Positions 34,355 through 42,132 of a DNA stretch of 43,237 bases are shown here, piece by piece (position 1 is the first letter of the stretch; every line of letters begins with the position of its first letter). The notes below the pieces were generated by a model. That model ran no database searches. It saw only the letters and a list, made by a program, of their open reading frames with translations, and was not told the origin of the DNA. This DNA is from a marine gamma proteobacterium HTCC2089 (GTDB lineage Bacteria; Pseudomonadota; Gammaproteobacteria; Pseudomonadales; Azotimanducaceae). Location: positions 1-43,237 of the forward strand of contig CAJJDH010000098.1 in NCBI GenBank assembly GCA_905182905.1, written 5' to 3'. A program made the translations under genes and the position numbers.

Positions 34355-34993
34355 ATGAACGCTGAAAAACGCTATGAAATTTTCACTCGCTTACGTGCGG
34401 AAAATCCAAACCCCACTACCGAACTCAATTTTAATTCGCCCTTTGAACTATTGATTGCAGTATTGCTCTCAGCCCAAGCCACGGATGTGGGCGTAAACAA
34501 GGCAACCGGACCGTTGTTTGCTGCGGCGAATACCCCCAAGGCCATTTATGATCTTGGCATTGATGGCCTCAAGGACTACATAAAGACCATTGGCTTGTTC
34601 AATACCAAAGCAGTAAACGCACATAAAACCTGCAAAATTTTGTTCGAAGAGTACGACAGCCAGGTACCGGAAGATCGTGCTGCATTAGAGGCGTTACCCG
34701 GCGTTGGTCGCAAAACCGCAAATGTTGTACTTAACACCGCATTTGGCCATCCAACCATTGCCGTGGACACACACATCTATCGCGTGTCTAACCGAACCAA
34801 AATCGCGCCAGGAAAAAATGTTCGCGAAGTGGAGGACAGACTAATAAAGTTCGTACCAGATGAGTTTAAGGTCGACGTACATCATTGGATGATTCTTCAT
34901 GGGCGTTACGTTTGCGTAGCGCGCAAGCCCCGGTGCGGCAGCTGTGTAATAGAGGACTTATGCGAGTTTAAAGATAAGGTAGGCGATGACTAG
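34355..34993 (+). CDS. nth: Endonuclease III
   Basis: Nth removes oxidised pyrimidines from DNA and cuts the abasic strand. The helix-hairpin-helix LPGVGRKTANVVLNTAFGHPTIAVDTHIYRVSNRT contains the catalytic Lys (GRKTA) and Asp (VDTH). The C-terminal [4Fe-4S] loop is C-x6-C-x2-C-x5-C (CVARKPRCGSCVIEDLC), complete. The 212 residues match E. coli (211). GAAGGTG seven bases before the ATG is a usable ribosome binding site. It ends the rsx operon, 26 bases before the convergent murI stop. Confidence 0.97.
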   Translation: MNAEKRYEIFTRLRAENPNPTTELNFNSPFELLIAVLLSAQATDVGVNKATGPLFAAANTPKAIYDLGIDGLKDYIKTIGLFNTKAVNAHKTCKILFEEYDSQVPEDRAALEALPGVGRKTANVVLNTAFGHPTIAVDTHIYRVSNRTKIAPGKNVREVEDRLIKFVPDEFKVDVHHWMILHGRYVCVARKPRCGSCVIEDLCEFKDKVGDD

Positions 34994-35019
34994 TCAAACT
35001 GGGTCACCCGACTTATGAA

Positions 35020-35844
35020 CTATAAATCCACCAGCTCTACATGGCTCAATGCGCCGCCGAAGAAGTAGCCGCCAACCTTACGAAAACGCTCAACACCATC
35101 AGTAGCTAAAAATTGCATCTGATGAGTAGCAGTTGACGCATTCCGCAAAAGATTATGCTTCGATAAATCCTCTGCAACGACAGCAGCTGTTGTTTGGGCA
35201 GAATCCACAACACTCACACCAGCGCCAACTAATGTCTCAATTTGCTGGCGAAACACAGGAAAGTGTGTACAACCCAACAATACCGTATTGGGGCGAGAAC
35301 CAACTTCAATGAACCCACGCAGCCCATGCTCTAAAGTATGCTGAGTTAACGCCGCAGCCTGATGGCCCACCCACCCTTGCTCAGCTAGCGTGACCCACAA
35401 CGGACAAGCACGACCATATATTTCTAAAGAAGGGTTTTGTTGCAGCAGTGCGCGCTGATAAGCGCCGCCCAAAATTGTACTCTCGGTGGCTAGCACCAGC
35501 ACACCACTTGAGTCCGCCTGAGACGCAGCAGCTTGGGCTCCGGGTTCTACAACGCCGTAAACTGGCAGTGGAGCATAATCTTCTGCAAGGGTTTTTAAAG
35601 CCGAGGCCGATGCGGTATTACACGCAACGACCAAGGCTTTGACACCGCGTCGTACCAATTCACCAGACGCCTGACGCGCATAACGCACTACCGTATCCGC
35701 TGATTTAGTGCCATAGGGTAGGCGTGCGCTGTCACCTAAATAGATGAACTGTTCATGGGGCATGGCTTTAGCCAAGGCCGAGAGAACAGTTAACCCGCCC
35801 ATACCTGAGTCAAATACACCTATTGGCAACTGGCTATCAGGCAT
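35020..35844 (-). CDS. murI: Glutamate racemase
   Basis: MurI makes D-glutamate for peptidoglycan. The 274 residues open with PIGVFDSGMGGLTVLSALAKAMPHEQFIYLGDSARLPYGTKS, hold the first catalytic Cys in ALVVACNTASASAL and the second in VLLGCTHFPVFRQQI. Length is that of typical proteobacterial enzymes. It follows argG by 15 bases on the same strand with GGGGTGA as ribosome binding site, so it is probably co-transcribed with argG. Cytoplasmic. Confidence 0.96.
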   Translation of the reverse strand: MPDSQLPIGVFDSGMGGLTVLSALAKAMPHEQFIYLGDSARLPYGTKSADTVVRYARQASGELVRRGVKALVVACNTASASALKTLAEDYAPLPVYGVVEPGAQAAASQADSSGVLVLATESTILGGAYQRALLQQNPSLEIYGRACPLWVTLAEQGWVGHQAAALTQHTLEHGLRGFIEVGSRPNTVLLGCTHFPVFRQQIETLVGAGVSVVDSAQTTAAVVAEDLSKHNLLRNASTATHQMQFLATDGVERFRKVGGYFFGGALSHVELVDL

Positions 35845-35859
35845 AACTTCACCCCTACG

Positions 35860-37077
35860 TTAGGAGTAATCGCGTCCGCGCTTGGCTCCAAGGCGTAAGC
35901 GCAAGGCGTTAAGCTTAATAAAACCAGCAGCGTCTACTTGGTCGTAGGCGCCTTGATCATCTTCAAAGGTCACCACGTCTGCATCGTAAAGACTGTCTGC
36001 CGAAGCACGCGCCAATACTGACACAGAACCCTTATACAATTTAAGCGTTACGGTACCGTTTACCGGCGTTTGCGATGCATCAATAAGAGCCTGTAAAACC
36101 TTGCGTTCTGGCGACCACCAATAGCCGTTGTAAATCATCTTAGCGTAGCGTGGCATAAGCTCGTCTTTTAGGTGGCCTACTTCACGATCAAGGGTAATGG
36201 ACTCCATGGCCCTGTGACCGCACAACATAATGGTGCCGCCCGGTGTCTCGTAGCAGCCTCGAGACTTCATACCCACCATGCGGTTTTCTACTATGTCCGA
36301 GCGCCCAACGCCGTGCATGCCACCCAAACGGTTCAGCTCGCGAAGCATTTCAGCAGGCGATAGAGGCTTGCCGTTTAATGCCACTGGATCTCCTGCTTGG
36401 TAGGTGATCTGAATAATCTCTGCCTGATCTGGTGCAGCCTCGGGAGCAACAGTCCAACGCCACATTTCTTCATCAGCAGGCGCACTAGGATCTTCTAGGC
36501 CACCACCCTCATAAGAAATGTGTAGCAAATTTGCATCCATTGAATAAGGTGATTTGGAACCACGCTTATAGTCCACGGGGATTTGGTGTTTCTCGCAAAA
36601 ATCCATCAACGACTCCCGAGAACTTAAATCCCATTCGCGCCAGGGAGCGATCACCTTAATGTCTGGATCCAATGCATAAGCACCCAGCTCAAAGCGCACC
36701 TGATCGTTACCTTTGCCTGTTGCGCCATGGGAAACTGCAAAGGCCCCTGTTTCTTGTGCGATCTCTACCAGTCGGCGCGCAATAAGCGGTCTGGCAATAC
36801 TGGTGCCGAGCAAATATTCACCTTCATAAACGGTGTTGGCACGGAACATTGGGAAAACATAGTTGGCGACGAAGTCTTCGGTGATATCTTCGATATAGAT
36901 TTCTTTCACGCCCATAGCTTTGGCTTTTTCCCGAGCGGGCTCTACCTCTTCACCTTGACCAATATCTGCGGTGAAGGTCACTACTTCTGCGTTGTAAGTT
37001 TCCTGTAACCAGCGGCAAATAACCGAGGTATCTAGGCCACCGGAATAAGCGAGGACAATTTTGTTTTTTTCTGACAC
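35860..37077 (-). CDS. argG: Argininosuccinate synthase
   Basis: ArgG joins citrulline and aspartate with ATP in arginine synthesis; argD and argF for neighbouring steps lie 3-5 kb away on the other strand. The 405 residues start [23 protein letters not shown] (PP-loop SGGLDTS), with [17 protein letters not shown] and [22 protein letters not shown] further on. The start codon is GTG at 37077, preceded by AAGGGAA. murI follows 15 bases later. The 221 bases upstream, shared with divergent rnt, contain a T7G10 tract. No argininosuccinate lyase is in the window. Confidence 0.97.
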   Translation of the reverse strand: MSEKNKIVLAYSGGLDTSVICRWLQETYNAEVVTFTADIGQGEEVEPAREKAKAMGVKEIYIEDITEDFVANYVFPMFRANTVYEGEYLLGTSIARPLIARRLVEIAQETGAFAVSHGATGKGNDQVRFELGAYALDPDIKVIAPWREWDLSSRESLMDFCEKHQIPVDYKRGSKSPYSMDANLLHISYEGGGLEDPSAPADEEMWRWTVAPEAAPDQAEIIQITYQAGDPVALNGKPLSPAEMLRELNRLGGMHGVGRSDIVENRMVGMKSRGCYETPGGTIMLCGHRAMESITLDREVGHLKDELMPRYAKMIYNGYWWSPERKVLQALIDASQTPVNGTVTLKLYKGSVSVLARASADSLYDADVVTFEDDQGAYDQVDAAGFIKLNALRLRLGAKRGRDYS

Positions 37078-37185
37078 GGAACTTCCCTTGAAATTAACCG
37101 CGCCATCTTATGCGAACCCCCTTTAGATGACCATATGTATGCATTACTTGAACAAAGAAAGAAATCTTCAACTAAGGGACTTTTA

Positions 37186-37202
37186 TTTTTTTGGGGGGGG
37201 GG
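37186..37202. repeat. T7G10 homopolymer tract upstream of rnt
   Basis: Seven T (37186-37192) run directly into ten G (37193-37202), preceded by TTTTA. It lies in the argG/rnt divergent region, 97 bases before the rnt start and about 110 before argG. Long G-runs change length easily during copying and also cause sequencing errors. Confidence 0.85.
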
Positions 37203-37298
37203 CGGCAAGACAATTCGGCTTTCTTTGCAGGCAAGATTGGGGGCAGGAAAGTCGATAAATAACCCTGTGCTGATATTGAATTCTGTTATCGTGCGACT

Positions 37299-37925
37299 AT
37301 GGAAATATTTGAACGCTTTCGCGGCTATTTGCCGGTTGTGGTTGATTTAGAAACGGGTGGATTCAGCAAAGAGTCGAACCCGATACTAGAGCTGGCCTGC
37401 ACTTTTCTTTCAATGCACGAAGACGAGCTGTCGGTTAAAAGACATGCCAAGTGGGAGGTAAACCCGTTCCCCAATAGTATTATTGATCCGGCGAGTCTAA
37501 AGGTCACAAAAATTGATCTCGAAGATCCAGATAGACACGCCATTGATGAAAAAGATGCATTAACAGAGTTTTTTCGCGAAGTCAGAGAAGAGATGAAAGT
37601 TTCAGGCTGTCATAGAGCGGTTATGGTCGCCCACAACGCCTCGTTCGATCAGGGTTTTTTAAATATGGCCTGTGAACGCACCAATCTAAAGCGCAATCCA
37701 TTTCATCCATTTACCGCCATAGACACTGCAACACTAGGTGCACTGGCATTCGGTCATACGGTGTTGCGCGAAGCTTGTCGGCGGGCCGGGATAGACTTCA
37801 GTGAAGCCAAGGCTCATAACGCCGCCTACGATGCGGAAAGAACAGCGTTGCTGTTCTGCCATATTGTCAACGCTTGGGATTATCAAACCGCCTGGCTGGA
37901 TTCAGCCAGGGATGCTGAAATTTAG
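37299..37925 (+). CDS. rnt: Ribonuclease T
   Basis: RNase T trims the 3' ends of tRNA and other stable RNAs. The DEDDh exonuclease residues are visible: Asp and Glu in VVVDLETGGF, Asp in VAHNASFDQGFL, and His and Asp in AHNAAYDAERTALLF. FHPFTAIDTATLGALAFGHTVL also fits. The 208 residues match the family (215 in E. coli). The start at 37299 has no good ribosome binding site, but the family N-terminus MEIFERFRGYLPVVVDLE begins there. It is divergent from argG and ends six bases before the convergent grxD stop, as in the Pseudomonas arrangement of rnt near grxD. Confidence 0.95.
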   Translation: MEIFERFRGYLPVVVDLETGGFSKESNPILELACTFLSMHEDELSVKRHAKWEVNPFPNSIIDPASLKVTKIDLEDPDRHAIDEKDALTEFFREVREEMKVSGCHRAVMVAHNASFDQGFLNMACERTNLKRNPFHPFTAIDTATLGALAFGHTVLREACRRAGIDFSEAKAHNAAYDAERTALLFCHIVNAWDYQTAWLDSARDAEI

Positions 37926-37931
37926 CAGTAT

Positions 37932-38276
37932 CTACTGAGCTTCTGGGGTGGGGTGTTTGGCACTGGTTTCAACCAAGAGCGTTTCTAATTCGCCAGCCTC
38001 AAACATTTCTGTGATGATGTCACAGCCGCCGACTAACTCGCCTTCTACCCAAAGCTGGGGAAAAGTTGGCCAATTCGCATAACCCGGCAGTGCAGCTCTG
38101 ATTTCAGGGTTGCTCAAAATATCCACATAAGCAAAGCGCTGACCACATGCCACCATGCACTCTATAGTCTGGGCTGAGAAACCACATTGAGGCGCTTGGG
38201 GAGAGCCCTTCATATATAGAATGATCGGATTTTCAGTTATCTGCTGCTTGATGTTATCCAAGACTTCTTCTGACAT
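37932..38276 (-). CDS. grxD: Monothiol glutaredoxin (Grx4 type)
   Basis: GrxD binds a [2Fe-2S] cluster with glutathione and passes it to apoproteins. The single-Cys active site is PQCGFSAQT near residues 31-39, with the TFPQLWVEGELVGGCDII thioredoxin-fold segment. I use the ATG at 38276 (114 residues): an AGAGGTG lies seven bases upstream, and the longer frame from 38303 adds nine residues outside the family. It ends six bases from rnt, and its promoter side faces the MalY-like gene across a region with a perfect nine-pair inverted repeat. Confidence 0.94.
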   Translation of the reverse strand: MSEEVLDNIKQQITENPIILYMKGSPQAPQCGFSAQTIECMVACGQRFAYVDILSNPEIRAALPGYANWPTFPQLWVEGELVGGCDIITEMFEAGELETLLVETSAKHPTPEAQ

Positions 38277-38338
38277 GTTGAGCACCTCTTGATAGAAGGG
38301 CATATTGTAGCCCTTAACGTTTAGCTTTTTATAGGCAT

Positions 38339-38359
38339 TTACTCAGCGTTGCTGAGTAA
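38339..38359. promoter_or_regulatory. Perfect inverted repeat between grxD and patB
   Basis: TTACTCAGC (38339-38347) and GCTGAGTAA (38351-38359) flank GTT. The site is 63 bases upstream of the grxD start and 145 upstream of the divergent lyase gene, a fit for an operator of either. No T-run follows, so a terminator is unlikely. Confidence 0.5.
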
Positions 38360-38504
38360 CTGATCATCACGCGTAATAATGTGGCTGCGGCAGAATTTTG
38401 CAAGTGCTGACGCAAATGCTGGAAAAGCAAAAAAACATAAGAAGTACTAAGAAAGGCTCAACCGAGAGGTCGGTATTGATTAGCATCTATCTAAAAGGAT
38501 CCGT

Positions 38505-39629
38505 ATGGCTATACCCCTAGATCAAGTGATTAACCGCCAAGGCACCCAGAGCACCAAGTGGGAAAAATATGCTGACCGAGACATCCTACCTTTTTGGATT
38601 GCGGACATGGATTTCGCTTCACCGGATTTCGTTTTCCAAGCACTACAGCAGCGGCTCGAGCACCCTATTTTGGGTTATACAAAAACGCCAGATACGCTCA
38701 CCGAGGCCTTTCAAGGCTGGCTAGCCTACCACTTTAACTGGCACGTACCCGAGGAGTGGATCGTTTGGTTACCTGGTGTTGTACCGGGCCTCAATATGGC
38801 TGCCCACACGCTGAACTGCGACCAGAGCATTATGATCCCAACTCCCGTCTACTATCCGTTTTTAGAAATTGGCGAAAATTCTGGCTTGGAGCAAATATTA
38901 ACGCCCCTGCAGCTAATCAATGGTCGCTGGGAAATGGACATCGAGCGTATGGGCGATCAGCTGACTAAAGGTACCAAAATGGTCTTCATTGCAAACCCGC
39001 AAAATCCAACTGGTCGTGCTTATACTCTCGATGAGCTAACAGCGCTCGCGCAATTTATTGAAGCCAATGATCTATTACTTGTGTCGGATGACATTCACTG
39101 CAATTTAATCATCGACCCAGACGCCAAACACCTCCCGGTTGCCCTGGCAGTACCCGAGATTGCTGATCGGACCATTAGCCTCTTCGCAGCAACCAAAACC
39201 TATAATATTCCGGGCTTGAGTTGCGCGGCGGCTGTAATACCCAATGCGCAGCTAAGGGCGCGATTCCAAGGTATGGAAAAGGGTTTGGTGCCGGGTGTCG
39301 GTCCGCTAAACCACGTTGCATCACAAGCTTGTTTTAACGATCGCTCAGACTGGGTACCAAACTTACTGACCCAGCTGCGCGCAAATCATGAACGGCTAAA
39401 AAGTGTCGCAGGGGGCCGCATGTCTACACTGGACGCCACCTATCTTGCATGGATAGATGTAAGAGATTTGCGTCTCAATGATCTAGAAGCCCACTTTGAA
39501 AGCCACGGTTTGGGCATATCAGATGGCAAGCAATTTGGCCTTGAAGGTCATATCCGATTTAATTTTGCCTGCCCCAAGGCAACCCTTGACGAGGGCTTAG
39601 CCCGCCTGCAAGAAAGCCTAAATGATTAA
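38505..39629 (+). CDS. MalY/PatB-family aminotransferase-like C-S lyase
   Basis: This fold-type I PLP enzyme probably splits cystathionine or cysteine (beta-lyase) rather than transaminating, as MalY and PatB do. The N-terminus DQVINRQGTQSTKWEKYADRDILPFWIADMDFASPDFVFQAL is the family signature. The other marks are FIANPQNPTGRAYTLDEL, VSDDIHCNLI and the PLP-lysine AATKTYNIPGLSCAAAVIP. The 374 residues are a normal length. An AAGGAT lies before the ATG and a good terminator follows the gene, so it is transcribed alone. Divergence from grxD hints at sulfur metabolism, but exact substrate is unknown. Confidence 0.92.
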   Translation: MAIPLDQVINRQGTQSTKWEKYADRDILPFWIADMDFASPDFVFQALQQRLEHPILGYTKTPDTLTEAFQGWLAYHFNWHVPEEWIVWLPGVVPGLNMAAHTLNCDQSIMIPTPVYYPFLEIGENSGLEQILTPLQLINGRWEMDIERMGDQLTKGTKMVFIANPQNPTGRAYTLDELTALAQFIEANDLLLVSDDIHCNLIIDPDAKHLPVALAVPEIADRTISLFAATKTYNIPGLSCAAAVIPNAQLRARFQGMEKGLVPGVGPLNHVASQACFNDRSDWVPNLLTQLRANHERLKSVAGGRMSTLDATYLAWIDVRDLRLNDLEAHFESHGLGISDGKQFGLEGHIRFNFACPKATLDEGLARLQESLND

Positions 39630-39722
39630 ATGCCGCTGGTAACGGCTTTATGACCGCAGGTCGGCAGACTAAATAACATAGTTGCCCACCACCACTGCAT
39701 TTAGTATTATCTCGCTCTTATT

Positions 39723-39753
39723 GGCCGCATTCGTTGCGGCCTTTTTTGTTTTT
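39723..39753 (+). terminator. Intrinsic terminator after the MalY/PatB-like gene
   Basis: GGCCGCA (39723-39729) and TGCGGCC (39735-39741) form a seven-pair GC-rich stem with a TTCGT loop. TTTTTTGTTTTT follows. It lies 93 bases after the lyase stop codon and before the argD promoter region. Confidence 0.93.
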
Positions 39754-39907
39754 GCTAGGAATGTTTCTGTATTCTGCAACGGCCTTAAGAACAGGCAGGG
39801 CAGCTTAGTTAAGTGATTAACATCGAAGGCAGGACGAATCAGCGGGTTGGAATTATTCAGCCATTGACCATTTATACGAATTAAATGCAGTACGCAAAGT
39901 TGTAAAT

Positions 39908-41068
39908 ATGAATCACGTGATGAACACCTATGGTCGAATGCCAGTTAACTTTGTTAGCGGTCAAGGCAGCTACCTGGAAGATTCTGACGGCAAACGCTAC
40001 CTAGACGGTCTGACCGGCATTGCTGTGTGCGGCCTCGGCCATGCGCACCCGCATGTGGCTCAAGCCATAGCAAACCAAGCAAATACGCTTGTGCACACTT
40101 CAAATTTATACGAAATACCTTTGCAAACTGCACTCGCCGCTCGCCTATGCGAGAAAACCGGTATGGATAATGTTTTCTTTGCCAATTCAGGCGCAGAGGC
40201 AAACGAAGCCGCCATTAAACTGGCGCGAATGAAAGGCAATAACAAAGGCATTAAGTCGCCATGTATTGTTGTTGTAGACGGCAGCTTCCACGGCCGCACA
40301 ATGGCGACACTTACCGCCACAGGTAACCGCAAAGTACACGCCGGCTTTGAACCCCTACTTAGCGGATTTGTACGCGCACCCTTCGACGATATAGAAGCCA
40401 TTGAAAAAATTGCACGCAATAACCCAAACGTGGTCGGCCTATTTGTTGAACCCATACTTGGTGAGGGTGGCATACATATTCCGCAGAAAGGTTATTTAAC
40501 CGCGCTACGCAAAATTTGTGACCAGTACGACTGGCTTATGATGGTAGACGAAGTCCAAACTGGAAATGCCAGAACGGGCAAATACTTTGCCTTCCAGCAC
40601 GAAGGCATTATGCCGGATGTGCTAACCACGGCTAAGGGCCTTGGTAACGGTATGCCTATTGGCGCATGTCTCGCCCGCGGCGAAGCAGCATCTCTTTTCG
40701 TTCCGGGCAATCATGGCTCCACCTTTGGCGGCAACCCGTTAGCCTGTGCAGCAGCCCACGCGGTAATTGATGTTATCGAGCAAGAGAATCTAGAAGAGCG
40801 GGCTATTGCCTTGGGTGAGCACATTCAAGATGCCTTTAGAAAGGCGCTAGATGGCAATAATAACGTCAAAGAGATTCGCGGCGCAGGACTTATGTTAGCT
40901 GTAGAACTAAATGAAGATGCACCCGACCTTGTACATCGCGCCTTGGCGGATGGTGTGCTGATCAACGTCACCCAAGGCAATATCGTACGATTACTGCCAC
41001 CGTTGACAATGACTAATGCTGAGGCGGATGAATTAGTCGCCAAAGTTGCTGGCCTAATCAACCCTTAA
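39908..41068 (+). CDS. argD: Acetylornithine aminotransferase
   Basis: ArgD transaminates N-acetylglutamate semialdehyde to N-acetylornithine, and often also the succinyl-diaminopimelate intermediate of lysine synthesis. The 386 residues show FVSGQGSYLEDSDGKRYLDGLTGIAVCGLGHAHP, NSGAEANEAAIKLARM, LMMVDEVQTGNARTGKYFAFQHEGIMPDVLTTAKGLGNGMPIGA with the PLP Lys in TTAKGLG, and GSTFGGNPLACAAA. It stands 32 bases before argF, forming an argDF pair. No strong ribosome binding site is visible before the ATG at 39908. Confidence 0.95.
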   Translation: MNHVMNTYGRMPVNFVSGQGSYLEDSDGKRYLDGLTGIAVCGLGHAHPHVAQAIANQANTLVHTSNLYEIPLQTALAARLCEKTGMDNVFFANSGAEANEAAIKLARMKGNNKGIKSPCIVVVDGSFHGRTMATLTATGNRKVHAGFEPLLSGFVRAPFDDIEAIEKIARNNPNVVGLFVEPILGEGGIHIPQKGYLTALRKICDQYDWLMMVDEVQTGNARTGKYFAFQHEGIMPDVLTTAKGLGNGMPIGACLARGEAASLFVPGNHGSTFGGNPLACAAAHAVIDVIEQENLEERAIALGEHIQDAFRKALDGNNNVKEIRGAGLMLAVELNEDAPDLVHRALADGVLINVTQGNIVRLLPPLTMTNAEADELVAKVAGLINP

Positions 41069-41100
41069 GAATTCAACAAGTACTGAAGAGTAATACTCCT

Positions 41101-42009
41101 ATGGCAAAACGGGATTTTTTGTCGTTGCTGGATTTCACTAGCAATGAACTTAAGTATGTAGTTAATCGAGCTAAAGAACTCCGCATAATGCATGCGGCAG
41201 GCGAAATTTATCAGCCGTTAGTGGGCAGAACTGGCGCACTCGTAATGGATTTGAGCAGTACTCGAACACGCGTTGCTTTTGAGGCAGGTTTTGCGCAGAT
41301 GGGAGCCCACGCTATTTTCCTCGCCAGCGCAGATACACAGATTGGTCGCGGTGAACCCATTGAGGATTTGGCGCGAGTAATGTCTGAAATGGTTGATATA
41401 GTCATGATCAGAACCCTTGATCAAAAGGTGATGGAAAGCTTGGCCGAGCACGCGACTATTCCGGTCATAAACGCCATGAGTTCGTTATTGCACCCTTGCC
41501 AACTTTTAGCAGATGTTCAGGCATTTGAAGAGCACAGAGGTTCGATAGAAGGCAAAACGGTGACCTTTTTAGGTGACGGTTACAATATGTGCCACTCTTA
41601 TATTAACGCGGCCAAACAGTGGGGCTTCAACTTAAGAATTGCCTGTCCAGATAGCCACCAACCTGATGCAGACATTCTCGCTAGCTGTGCCAGCGCCCAG
41701 CGAGTATTAGACCCACAGGAAGCCGTTGAGGGCTCACACCTAGTAGTTACGGATGTGTGGTCGTCTATGGGTCATGAAGGTCAAGAATCTGATCGCCGAG
41801 CAATCTTTGGCCCGTACCAAGTAAATGAAGCACTATTAGACCTTGCCGATCCCGAGGTACTCTTTATGCACTGTTTACCAGCCCACCGCGGCGAGGAAGT
41901 CAGCGACACGTTGCTAGACGACCCGCGATCGGTAGTCTTCCATGAAGCAGGCAATCGTCTGCACACGCAAAAAGCATTGGTAGAGTTTTTGCTGATGGGC
42001 CGCCAGTAG
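41101..42009 (+). CDS. argF: Ornithine carbamoyltransferase
   Basis: ArgF makes citrulline from ornithine and carbamoyl phosphate; ArgG in this window uses the citrulline. The carbamoyl-phosphate loop SSTRTRVAFEAGFAQMGAHAIFL, the HPCQLLADVQ motif, and the ornithine-binding HCLPAHRGEEV are all present. The FLGDGYNMCHSYINAA and TDVWSSMGHEGQESDRR segments are also clear. The 302 residues match the short anabolic form. It follows argD by 32 bases on the same strand and is convergent with glpK. Confidence 0.96.
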   Translation: MAKRDFLSLLDFTSNELKYVVNRAKELRIMHAAGEIYQPLVGRTGALVMDLSSTRTRVAFEAGFAQMGAHAIFLASADTQIGRGEPIEDLARVMSEMVDIVMIRTLDQKVMESLAEHATIPVINAMSSLLHPCQLLADVQAFEEHRGSIEGKTVTFLGDGYNMCHSYINAAKQWGFNLRIACPDSHQPDADILASCASAQRVLDPQEAVEGSHLVVTDVWSSMGHEGQESDRRAIFGPYQVNEALLDLADPEVLFMHCLPAHRGEEVSDTLLDDPRSVVFHEAGNRLHTQKALVEFLLMGRQ

Positions 42010-42132
42010 GTTAATTCAACAAAGCTTTTGGAAGAGCCCAAACCTCACGGGGCCTACCACCTAGAACAAAACCTTGGTTAAGAACCTTGCAGAAAGCTTG
42101 GCTAAACGCTTTATTACAAACCCAGAGCAAGC

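Noticed and set aside
37135-37350. Open frame of 71 codons running through the G10 tract
   Set aside because: Its glycine run comes only from the homopolymer and it overlaps the real rnt start in another frame.
39870-39892. Possible ArgR box before argD (TATACGAATTAAATGCAG)
   Set aside because: Only one half fits the arginine box and the spacer is one base short.
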